DNA of 35,789 nt from Conoideocrella luteorostrata (Eukaryota > Ascomycota > Sordariomycetes > Hypocreales > Clavicipitaceae), in the NCBI GenBank assembly GCA_032433595.1, contig JASWJB010000384.1, forward strand, positions 1 to 35,789, written 5' to 3'. The notes under the pieces were generated by a model that was not told where the DNA came from, did not search any database, and saw only the letters and a list, made by a program, of their open reading frames with translations. This document shows, one piece after another, positions 10,553 to 21,900 of the stretch (position 1 is the first letter of the stretch; each line of letters starts with the position of its first letter). The position numbers were made by a program, and so were the translations under genes.

Positions 10553-11664
10553 ATGATGGACACAGGCATTACGGACACAAGCATTACGGACACAAGCGTC
10601 ATCGCGAAGCAGCTGCCTTCGATCGCACAAGCTCCTTCCCTTTGCAGACTCTGCAACGTGAAATTGCTCGGCTTGCAAACATGGCGCGCACATGTCAAGA
10701 GTGACATGCAGTAAGTCGAGTCTTGCTACTTGGTCTTAAACCTAGGTCCTAAGCTAATGCTTTGGTCAGCGTCTACAAGCTTCAGTTGAAGGTAGCGGAA
10801 CCTGGAAGTGTCACATTATTGTCACCTCCCTCAGCAGACGGCAAGCGAACGAAAAGTGCATCACCGCCGGCATGTGCTCGGAGGAGGAATAAACCGGGTG
10901 CTAGTCTTGATCACGACGAATCTGATGACTGCGACACGGAATACGAGCCATCAGCGCCGACATTTGCCCCAGGCAAATGTCTTTTTTGCCCGCAAGAGTC
11001 CGGCATATTGGACGACAACATGACACACATGGCCGCGGCACACAGCTTCAGCGTGCCATTCCAAGATTGTCTGGCAGTCGATCTCGAGACGGTGATATGG
11101 TACCTACACTTTGTCATCCACGGCTATCGGGAGTGCATATGCTGCGGCACACGGCGAAACACGGTCGAGGGCGTCCTGCAGCACATGGTGGCCAAGGGGC
11201 ATTGTCGATTCGATGTATCTTCGGACACCGAGGACTTCTACGAAATGCCACAGTCTAAAAACGCCTTGGTAGAGCAGACGCAGCGCGATGACAGTATGCC
11301 GGTGCGTCTACCATCAGGGAAGCTCATCTCACATCGGAAGAGTTCTGACACCCACGAACCTCGAGCTCCACGCCGGGCAACACCTGACCGATCCACAGAG
11401 TCCTTCGCCTCACGCTTAAAGGCCCCCGCGACTCCTGGGCTCGAGATCGCCCAAAGACGGGAAGGAAGCGGCAGCGGCGAAATCGTGCGCAGCAGCGAGG
11501 CCTTGCTCGCTGCCCAGCTGTCCAAGCTGAAGATAGCGAGTGACAGAGTACAGCACAAGGAGGAGGAGCGGAAACGGGGGAGGCTAGAACGAGCGAACAA
11601 CTCAATCTTGTTTAAGCATTATAGACTGGACAGTGGTGATAGTCGGATAGGTCGCCAATTCTAG
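10553..11664 (+). CDS. REI1/ZNF622-like C2H2 zinc-finger protein
   Basis: Two exons, 10553-10710 and 10770-11664, with an intron of 59 nt (donor GTAAGT, acceptor GGTCAG), encode 350 residues. The splice restores a zinc finger cut by the intron: CRLCNVKLLGLQTWRAHVKS ending in DMH. Two further fingers follow: CLFCPQESGILDDNMTHMAAAH and CICCGTRRNTVEGVLQHMVA ending in KGH. The spacing and the linking VDLETVIWYLHF are those of REI1/ZNF622, the cytosolic factor that releases nuclear shuttling proteins from pre-60S ribosomal particles. The C-terminus is charged and low in complexity. It is shorter than usual REI1 proteins (roughly 400-550 residues), and its N-terminus is Thr/Asp-rich, from 15-nt DNA repeats (ATTACGGACACAAGC). 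Fungi already need one REI1, so this looks like a divergent extra copy; I infer that but cannot show it from this window. It converges on the MFS gene. Confidence 0.75.
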
Positions 11665-12361
11665 GATGGAGCTCACACTGCGATGACTTGCTTTGGGGAA
11701 GTTTGTTCTTATTAAATACTCGGTAGAGGCTGCAGTGGCCACGGATAACCAAACGTGCATGCTCTGCGATAGTTGAACTTATATCCTGTGGAAGCCTTAC
11801 TAAGGGACAAGCAGCGTGGTGCCTCAATCATATCATGCCAGTTCAATAAATTAATGAAGTAGTAGGATGCACGCGCCGTCGGCAAAATAGCACTATCGGC
11901 TCCGATAACTTACGACCTCACGAACTCTGTGTGGCGAATGTGACGGCAACACAAAGCACCTCAGTAAGCTAGTTGCTTCTACTTTTCGCTATCAACCCTT
12001 TCCTCTCTTTTGACACTCCATTTCTGTGCCTTGACGCAAGGCTATTTGACAGATAATGTATTCACCTGCTGTGATTTGTAGTGGCATTTATTGGACAATG
12101 GCTAAAATTTAGGCTATTCTGCGCCATAAACTCACTATTCACAGAGTGCGTACCTCATACAATCACCGATGTCTTGTCTATTTTGAGAAGACGTGAAACT
12201 TCTAGAACTGTTGCCCCTACCAAATTAAGTTAGTAAAACTGAAAATGTGATCGGGCGTAGCAACCACTGATGGCTTATGCTGTAAATGCCATACTGACAT
12301 AACAATTTGTTCACCGTAGACCTGGCATGCAGGACGTCATCTACCCAAATATCCATGGTAT
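11665..12361. other. Intergenic region between convergent genes
   Basis: Holds the 3' ends of the zinc-finger gene (+) and the MFS gene (-). AT-rich; no ORF with a recognisable domain. Confidence 0.5.
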
Positions 12362-14311
12362 TTAAGCTTCTTCCTTCTCCGTAACAACTTGTTTTTCCGG
12401 CTTGGCCTTGACAGAGTTCCACGGCACCGCAATGGCCCCGACGAGCGAAAACGCACCCATAGCTGCTGCCACATAGAAAGTGTTGATCACGGCACCATTG
12501 TAGGCACCCAAAACAGCCGGAAGAAACTTCTCCGGAATCAGATTCTTAACCTGAGTTGCCCCCACGCTGACCACACTGGCGGGGTCCAAGTTCGCAATGT
12601 GCTCATCGGCGATCATCCCCACCAGCTTATTCTGGAAGACATTCTGGCCCACGCCCATGAACACAGCGCCGCCCAGTGTCTGAGAAAATATGATAATAGC
12701 GGTCCCGATGGCGACATCTTGTGCACCTAGAGAGACTTGAATAGCCACCATAGCTTGTTGCGTACCCATACCGACGCCGACGCCGAAGAGGATCTGGTAG
12801 CCAATCCAAGCGGCGGGTCCAGTGTTGACGTTGAAGGTAGAGAGCATACCGGCTCCGACGGCCATGAGGACGGATGACACGATCATGAACGGGGCGTAGT
12901 GCCCTAGCAAAGAGACAGCCGCGCCTGAAGCAATGGACAGCACGACAACAGACAGAATCATGGGCAGGTTTTTAATGCCCGATTGCACAGCCGAGCTATT
13001 TTGTATGGCCTGGAACCAGATGGGAAGCTATGCGTACTGTGTTAGTCTCTCTCGAGATTTCACATGCCGACCCATGAGAAGTGTAGATAGAAGTAAGAAC
13101 GAGCAAGACCAGTAGTACTCACATAATAAACCACGATGTAAAATGATGCTCCCAAGCATGCGCTGTAGACGGCGCTGGACCAAACTGTTCGCTCCACGAA
13201 GACACGAGGAGGAACCGTAGCTCGTTCTTTCTTCCACACCTGAATGCCTATGAAAGCCGCGATCAAGACTCCAAAAACGACAAAAAGTGCAATGATGCAG
13301 CCGTGACTCCATGGGTATTTAGTTCCTCCCCACTGGAGAGCCAATAAAAGAGCCACGATCGCAGGGATAAACACAATGGTGCCTTCGATGTCAAATGACG
13401 ACAGCCCCTTTCTGGGACTAGGCCCGTCATGCTGCTGTGTCTCGCGAGGCGGTAATTGAAGGAAGATAAGAATGAATGAGGCAGTAATTGCGCCAAATGG
13501 AAGATTGATGTAGAAACACCAGCGCCAACTGACATGGTCTGTGAAGGCACCTCCCATACTGCGGTAAAAATCGGTATTGGTTAGTCTCACAGATATACAT
13601 GGTAGGGAACTGAATGGGTGTGCACATACAGAGGGCCCGCCACGGATGCGATCCCATACATGGAGCTAATGCAACCCATGTAGGTTGGACGCTGTCGCAA
13701 TGGAACGGTGTAATTGATGATTAGTAGGGCGCCGGAGAAGACGCCTGCTGCACCAAGTCCAGCGATGGCACGGCCAATGACGAAGCCGACGGAGCTTGGC
13801 GTCGCGGCGCATACAACCGACCCTAGTTCAAAGAGAAACAAAGCCCCCAGGTAAACCCATTTGATGGCGTAGAGGTTGTAAAGGTTGCCGAAGATAAGTT
13901 GGAATGAGCAAGTGGTGAGCAGATAGGCAGATCCGTACCAACCCACGTCTTCCAGGGTGTGGAATTGATCTGTGATACGGGGAATAGCTGTAGCTATGAT
14001 GGTGTTGTCCTATGATTTTAATTCAAGTTACTATTTGCTTGGCCGAATGTATCGACGTATCTGAGGAAGATCGGGGAGCTTACCAAGGCTACGCAAAATA
14101 CAGACAGACACAGAGCGACAGTGATCAGAGCTAGCTTCCATAGACCATGGCTTTCTGCCTTGTCTTTTTGGCTCTCAGGATCGGCGTCGGATCCTGATCG
14201 GGAGTCGTGTCTGTCATCCTCGATTGATCTCGTTTGGGGTCCCCCCTCCTCGCCAAGGGGGGAACGTTCTGGCTTTTCAGTTGGCTGTTCATTGGCAGTC
14301 ATGTCTGCCAT
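12362..14311 (-). CDS. MFS multidrug/toxin efflux transporter, DHA2 (14-TM) type
   Basis: Four exons, 14311-14084, 14009-13630, 13558-13123 and 13027-12362, encode 569 residues with phases that match exactly. The introns (74, 71 and 95 nt) have donors GTAAGC, GTATGT and GTGAGT. The N-terminal 57 residues are a charged cytosolic tail ([18 protein letters not shown]). TM1 reads [16 protein letters not shown] and continues across the intron as [16 protein letters not shown]. Family motifs follow: [55 protein letters not shown] and [13 protein letters not shown]. This is the proton-coupled family that includes the trichothecene pump TRI12 and aflatoxin-cluster AflT, which export secondary metabolites across the plasma membrane. 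It is divergent from the megasynthase gene and shares its upstream region, so the most likely job is export of, or tolerance to, the cluster product. The substrate cannot be read from the sequence. Confidence 0.93.
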
Positions 14312-15935
14312 GGTACTCGTTGCTGCTGTACGTAAATGTTTGAAGGAAGAGAAACAAACGATCTCTATCAAACAAATTGAGGTATCTGCTGTGATCTAGG
14401 CTTGTAAGCTGCAGTCGCCACGAGATGTGGTCGAGAGAAAAACAAAAACACTGGTTTACCTCCCAGCTGTAGATCTCGGTGAGCCGTGGATGCCAGGAAA
14501 AATCGCTAAAATATACTTTCAGCTGATAATCGTCTTATTGTCTCCTGATATGTATTTTTTGACCTGTCATTGATGTATTCTCGTCGCAGAACACTCACGA
14601 GCAAAAATTTTCTTCATCACACCGTGTCATATATGGTGGATACAATGCGAACTGAACAATACGGCTGATCCTTGCATCAAAAAATTTTAACAGCCTCAGC
14701 TAACTGGTTGTGCGTATGAGGGGAGAAAAAAAAGCTGCATCTAAACCCGTTTATGTCCTTTTTACTGTTTATGGATATTGGTCCGCGCGAGGCCAGTGTA
14801 TGAACAGGGTATGATGTGGGCTCAAATGGTCTAGAAGAAACTAACGGCCCCGACGGCCGATTCCTGCTCGAGATGGCCGGATGAAAAGAAATTCTAAAGA
14901 CAAGGGCACACCACTCTGTGCCGAATTCCGATCTGACAAGTGACAAGGGAAGAGTAACTAGGTGGCTGTCCTCGGGCTGAGTTCCACAGACCCTGTACCA
15001 AAGTTGACAGCTGAGCCGTGCTTGAGGAGGTTAAAAACGGCTCACTGGCACATCACGGAGCTAAGAGGGACGCATCTAGTCTCGAAATGTACTAGTCTGC
15101 CATTTTTTGTTCGCTAAGCGAGAGCTCGACTGCCGATTCCACACCGTCGCTCGTCCCTCGGCTAGAATTGTCACGTTATGAGGGTCCAGAATCATGGAGC
15201 AAATTTGCGGGGCGGTGGAAACTGGCACCACTGGATCGAATGCATTCGTCAATATCAATGCTTCTTGCGATACCTTTTGCCTTCGAATTCACAGGAAATT
15301 CCTTCATTTTGTCCCTGGAATCGAGGCCTAAAGACTCTGAATATTTCCTATGACTTCCGACGATTCCCGACCTCCTGACCGCCCTTCTGATTGTTGGCCG
15401 AGACCGGCTGCAGTCGTCCGCGGCTGACATGAGCTTCCGCTCCTCGCTAGCCATTTCCAGCACTGATCTTCCGGGCGGAAACAATTTTAGGCGCAACAAG
15501 AATACGATCCATGCGGGCAGATTTCCATTACGGGTAAGGCTACGGGGCTATAGTGAGCTGAAATATCATGACCCGCAATTCGACAATGCCGATGTGCTAT
15601 TATATCTTTCCACAAAATTGCGTAACTGGCTGTCTGGAAATAGTAGAAAGCCGTGCAGGCTTCGTAGTCCTGCGGGGTTTGGAACATGACAAAAGCCGCT
15701 TTGTTTACGTTTGCAATACGACCCAACCGAGCATAACTCCCGTCGGAGGAAAAAAAAAAAAAAAAGATGGCGCTTATGCTGCCGTCAACAAATCCGGTTA
15801 ATAAGGTGGTTGTTGCGAAGACGATCAAGGCGTAGATAAAAACTTCCCATGCATGCCGTCTTTTCTGTCTATCTTTACCATGTTAAATTATGTCGAATTT
15901 ATGACAGTCTCTCAGGAAAATACAAGTAAAGAATA
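14312..15935. promoter_or_regulatory. Divergent promoter region of transporter and megasynthase
   Basis: The only non-coding space between the starts of the two divergent genes, so it must hold both promoters. CGG-triplet pairs of the type bound by Zn2Cys6 regulators are present: CGGTGAGCCG (14477-14486, inverted, 4-nt spacer), CCGAGACCGG (15398-15407, everted, 4-nt spacer) and a near-palindrome TTCCGGGCGGAA near 15470. Such short motifs also occur by chance. A long A run lies at about 15750-15766. Short ORFs on both strands show no domain. Confidence 0.55.
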
Positions 15936-15936
15936 A
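15880..15936 (+). promoter_or_regulatory. Possible upstream ORF before the megasynthase
   Basis: ATG at 15880 opens an 18-codon frame (with an internal ATG at 15901) that ends at TAA 15934-15936, sharing one base with the first ATG of the megasynthase (TAATG). If transcription starts upstream of 15880, this overlap could dampen translation of the main ORF. Whether it lies in the transcript is unknown. Confidence 0.3.
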
Positions 15937-18900
15937 TGATGCGTTTGTCAGAAACAATGTCTGCTTTGGCTCCTAGCTTGGATTACAACGCCGGAACTAC
16001 ACAGCAGAATGATGCTTACCCTCTGACCAAAAGCCAAAGCGGCATATGGCTGGAGTATCAAAAGGATACTCTAAGCACAAAATACAACCTTACTCTTGAG
16101 ATCGACTTTGCAAACACCCTGATTGACACACCTAGCGTTTCAAAAATTGTTGAAGGTAGGTCCAATGGAACCTAACGGCTAGCTGCATGCTTACCGGTGG
16201 GTAGCGATCTACACACTCACACAGCGAAACACAATATTACGATCGACGCTATCATTACGAAATGGCGACCCATGTATTCAAGAACATCGACTTGACTCCG
16301 CAGATCCTGAGATTCGAATCATCTACCGACGGGTCCTGAAATCACAGGAACCGGAGGCGCAACTATTTCATCGCCCGTTTCAACTAGAAGACGAATTCGC
16401 AGCACGATGGATCATCCTCCAGGGCGCCGATACAATCAAGGTCTATATGATTGGCCATCACATTATCGTCGACGGACATTCCATGTCCTTGCTGTCAAGT
16501 GAGCTTTTAGAAATATTAGCGAGACGCGTCTCGCAGCTACCTGTGCCGGTACATTTCAGCCAAATGGGTGTGATTGAGGTGAGACAAAGACCTGGATAGT
16601 GTGTTATGAACGCTCTTTTCGCTAAAAATACCTCCGTTAGCAACAATGGCTCGAAACGCAGAGCCACTCGGACAGCTGCCAGATGCTGTTGAGCCAGATC
16701 ATGACCAGCCATTCTCATCCTTGGCCAAGAAAGAGGATGGATACCTGCCAAGCTGTTGGTCCAAAACATCAAGCATTATTATGCAGCTGGAGCAGACAGG
16801 TTCGTATTTTCAAGAGCACAATATGTTGACGAATAGAGAGTTTTAGTTTCTTAGCTCAGGCTACTAACATTTTAGTCAGGACCTCGACTGCTGGAGCAAG
16901 ATTTACAACACCTCATGGTTTCGGGTTGCAGCCTCGCTGCTGGGTGTACTTGTAGCTTGTCAAACAAAGCCTCGTTTTGGAGTTGATCAAGTTCTTTCAG
17001 TGGGATTTCGGGGTCGTCACGACGAGATGCTCCACTGTGTTGGTCAGTTTGCTAACACACTGCCAGTGAAATTTCCATTGTGGGATGCCGTAAGATGTGA
17101 CGGTACTTTCAAAACGCTGGTATCTCTCGTGAGCCGGAATATGAGCTTGGTCAAAAAGTCACAAAGCCTTACAGAGATGGACATTATTCCGCTCTCTCAG
17201 AGTCTTAATTTAGACTACCAGCCACCTCGTATTGCTATTACCTGCCCACCGAAGCTTGAACAAGGCTGTCGGTTGTTTCCAATGGAAGGCTCCTGGGATA
17301 TACTGTACTATTTCGAAGAGAATTTTAATGGCGTGGAATTAACGGTACGACCCCAGTTAGAGTCTTGCCCTACGTGTACATGTACCGTCTAACTGGCGCA
17401 GGCTATCTACGATTCGTCCGTCCTGCAGAGTGCATCAATGCAAGACATGAAGATACAAATTGAGATGATGGTCCGGCTAAGTAGAGCCGAAAATACGTTA
17501 CTGCGAGATATGACTGACTGGCTCCCACTGCACGCGTCGCTACCTGAAGTGGCAGCGTCTCCGCAAGGAAACCCATTGAGACACGTTCATCATTGGTTTG
17601 AAGAGCACGCTGATTCAAATCCCGACAATGTGAGTCTGTTCTCGAAAGAAGAGGGCTTTTGCATGACATATTCAGAATTGAATGCATCCGCGGAAGCAAA
17701 GGCTTCTTGTAAGTGCAGATACATAAGAGTCGATTCTATAGCCAAAGAGAACTGACACCGTCGCAGCAATACACATGGAGGGCATTCAACCTCGGAGTCG
17801 AATCCTGATCCAGCTTCCTCGCGGCCCTAAGGTCATTGAATGGGTGCTTGCGGTGTTGAAGCACGGCTCGGCTTTTGCATACCTTGACCCAGACTCGCCA
17901 GAGAGCCAGCGATTGGCAGTGCTGTCTAGTTTTAGGCCAGCCATGATAGTAGATGAGTCGAAGATCAATGATATTGAGATCTCGGGCAGATCGACACTGC
18001 AGAATATCAGCCCATCAATCCTTGATCGGTCGAAGTTTGACACCGCGGACAATGACCTGGCGTACATGATATTCACATCAGGATCCACTGGTCAGCCCAA
18101 GGGCGTTATGGTCGAGCACGGAAACCTTGCTGCTTTTGTTCGATCAACGAACAGCCGACTTGGGTGCGGATTTGGGACTCGGATCCTGCAATTGGCCTCA
18201 TTCACGTTCGATGCGTCCATTCTTGAGTGGAGCTTGGCCCTCAGCACTGGTGCCTGTCTTTGCTTTGCACAGCATCCCCAATACCTGGTTGGTGAGTACC
18301 TGGCCGATGCTATCGAGGAAAATGATGTCACATTTCTTCAAATAACTCCGTCGGCGCTGGCAAGTCTTCCGCTCTCGAGAAAGCTGCCTTCGCTATCGCT
18401 GGTTTCTATTGGGGGCGAAGCGCCGTCACGGGAGATCTTCGAAAAATGGCACTCACGCACTGACTTGGTGAACATATACGGTCCAACTGAAGCAACTATC
18501 GCGGTGTCGCTGAATGAAATACGTAAGACTGAACAGCTGCCCAAGTTCATATCAGCCGGTCAACCGAACCACCAAACCACTATCTATATTTGCGACGAAG
18601 GATTTGGCGAAGTTCTCGATAGAGGGCCTGGAGAAATCTGCATTGCTGGACCTCAGATTGCTCGCGGCTATGTTGATATGCCAGAGACGACAGCCCAAAA
18701 CTTTGCCGTTCACTCAAACGGCATCCGGATGTACCGAACGGGCGATCGTGGGATGCTGCTGGAGGATGGCTCTCTTGCCATATTGGGCCGGTTGGACAGA
18801 GAGCTAAAAATCCGTGGCTTTCGCATCGCCTCAGAGGAGATCGAAAAGGCTGTGCTAGAAGCAAATGTCGGGTGTCAGGCGGTGTCTGTTCAGAAGTCTG

Positions 18901-21900
18901 AAAATGGCACGGAGATGATTGCCGTTGTTTCCCCCGCTACTGTCTCGGCCAAGGCACTACTCGCGGCATTGAAAGTAATTCTTCCAAGCTACAAAGTGCC
19001 CTCTACGGTCTATTCTGTACCTTCACTGCCTAGTACTGTGGCTGGCAAAATTGACCACAAGTCTATAAGAGCCAACCTGAAGAATCTGTGTCGGAGTGGT
19101 GACGGAGCCCGACTGCTGCAAAATCCCGTCGGTGCAAAACAAGATCACGATTGCCCAGAGAAAACAGAGCAAACCATTTGTGGGATTTGGCAACGCGTTC
19201 TTGAATGTTCGTCTCTGCCAGCAAGAGACGTCAACTTTTTCGACGTTGGAGGCCATAGCTTGCTGGTTCCTAAGCTCCACGACGCTTTGAGCAGCGCCTT
19301 TCCAGCTCAAAGAATCCGAATGTTGGATCTGTTTCAACAGGCAACAGTTACAAAACAAGCCCAGTTGATGGGAGTTACTACGCAGCCAGACCAGGTTGAC
19401 GCTCCAGCCGGCTGCGAGCAAAGTTTCTCGAGCTGCGGCACATCTCCTATGCAAGAAAAATCGCTAGACTTCTCACACGCTACCTCTGCTTCAAGCTCTC
19501 CAACAGGAATATTGACGCCTGCTTCTAACCCGGCCACGGAGTACGAGCGCATTGGTATTGTCGGGATTGCAGGCCGCTTTCCTGGCGCAGCGGATGTCAA
19601 TGAATTCTATCAAAACTTGATGAAGGGATACTCCGGAATCGCCGACCTTCAGCCACACGCCAGCAAGAAGACATTACAAGGAAACGTCTGGGTTCACAGG
19701 GCCGGGGTACTGGACAATGTCGAGCATTTTGATAACTCGTTTTGGAATCTATCTGAAGAAGAAGCAACGGAAATGGACCCCCAGCAGCGTCTTTTCTTAG
19801 AAGTTGCATGCGAAGCTCTCGCAGATGCAGGCATACATATGCGCGACCTGAATGGCCAACGAATTGGTCTTTTTGTTGGGGCCGCTAATCCTAGCTATCA
19901 CCTTCATACCCATCCCGTTTCGCAGGATCCCTTCTACAGGGAGAACAGGGCTACCATGATACCGTCCATCTCTGCTCGGACAGCCTATCATCTCAACATC
20001 ACCGGCCCGAATGTCACGATCCAAAACAATTGCGCAAGTAGCACATCCGCGCTCTCAATGGCATGCGATGCTATCAGACTTCGACGGTGTGAAGTAGCTA
20101 TCGTCGGTGGCGTTTCGATACAGCTCCATGAGTAAGTGCTATCATTGAACTTGAATAATCGCATCTGCAGCAACTAATGAGATGATAAGCGGTGGATACG
20201 TTACTCGTCAAGGCCAGATTCTTTCGCCTAGAGGGGAATGCAACCCATTTGATAGCAAAGCAGACGGAACTGTACTGTCTGACGCAGTCACCACAGTGGT
20301 GCTGAAGGCGTGTTCAAGCAGGGGTATCGATGGCACGCCAGTATATGCTAATATCGTCGCCACTTCGATTGGATCTGATGGTGCCGTAGAAAAGGCCGGA
20401 TTCCAGGTGCCATCCGCGAGAGGGCAGGCCGAAGTAATTAAATCCTGCTGGTTGGATGCTTTTGCGTCGCCTTCGCATCTCCAATACGTCGAGTAAGCTG
20501 ACATAAAAGACTGCAATTCTGGAGATCAGTTCACTAATACACATATCCGACAGACTTCACGGCAGCGCCACGCCAATTGGAGACGCCTTGGAGGTGGACG
20601 GTCTTGCACTCGCAATGAAAGAGCTGGGTCGCGGAGAGACCCCTGTTACAGTTGGAACTGTGAAGGGCAATGTTGGAAATACGCAGGTAAGAAATATTTC
20701 CGTCCGTTTTGCTTGAGTGCGCTTCCATGAGTGTGCTGACGAACGCAACAGCAAGCTTCCGGCTTGGTCTCATTGATTAAAGTCTGCAAGGCTATGCAAC
20801 ATGGCGTTATGCCTGCTATTAGGGGCCTCGACAACCTCAACCCGGCTATAGACTCGACTCTACCCATCGATTTCGCACGACGTCCCATTGCTTTGCGACG
20901 AGACTCTATGCTAGCAGTGTCAGCTGCCGGCTGGGGAGGCGTCAATACTCATGTCTTGTTAGAGTTCCCGGATGAGCTACTGCAGAAAACTTCAACGAAG
21001 CTTGTGGGGGGTCTCTTTAAGCGTCAACTGCTTGCAGCACCGCGACTAGAGACGAGCTGCAAAGTTGTAAAAGTAGTCACAGAGCCAGCAGTTGAAGTCC
21101 CTTCCGCATGTCAAACATCCGGCGAGGACGTGATAGTGAACAAACCCGAGCCTGGAAGACAGTGTGTCTCCACAGATCAAACTGTTCGTGCACCCAGAAT
21201 TCACCATGAAATTAATGAACATGAAAAGCGCGACGAAGTACAGACTGAGATTTCAGTCAATGGCTCGACTATGTCCAAGCTCCAAGAACTATGGGCCACA
21301 GTTCTAACGAAGGCACACGAGGATATTCGATCTCATGACAGCTTTTTAGAAATCGGCGGCGATTCTATATCAGCTCTGAAACTAGCCTCCTTGGCCGGCC
21401 AGAAGGGGATGAAACTCTCGGTTGCAACGGTCTTTCGGTACCCGCGACTTGCAGACATGGCAGCCAACGTGGAGGTTAATGTGAAGCCAGCCTCTGCAGC
21501 TCCAGAACCGTTCAGTCTACTTCCCTCGGGTGACGTGAGCAACATTCTAGAGGAGGTTCGCGAGCAGTGTGGATTATGGCCTGAGCAAGCCATTCGCGAC
21601 GCATACCCGTGCACAACGCTTCAGGAGGGCCTTATGGCTTTATCAGTCACGCAACCAGGCTCATACATTCTTCAAAGCGTTTTTGAACTGCCAGACGATG
21701 TTAACATCACTCGCTTCAAAGCAGCGTGGGAGATGACTGTCAAAAAATGTACCAACTTGCGAACCAGGATTATTCTAATTGGCGATCGTCATATCCAGGC
21801 AGAAATTACCGAGGACGTTCTCTGGCGATCGGGCGAGAAGGCAATATTGAGAGACTTTCTGAAGGAGTGTCAGAATACCCGCATGAGCTATGGAACTCCT

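Noticed and set aside
15750..15766. Long A run considered as a retroposon poly-A tail
   Set aside because: No target-site duplication and no element upstream; a simple homopolymer is enough.
15076..15828. Minus-strand ORFs in the divergent promoter
   Set aside because: No domain, no splice sites joining them, and a promoter is expected here.
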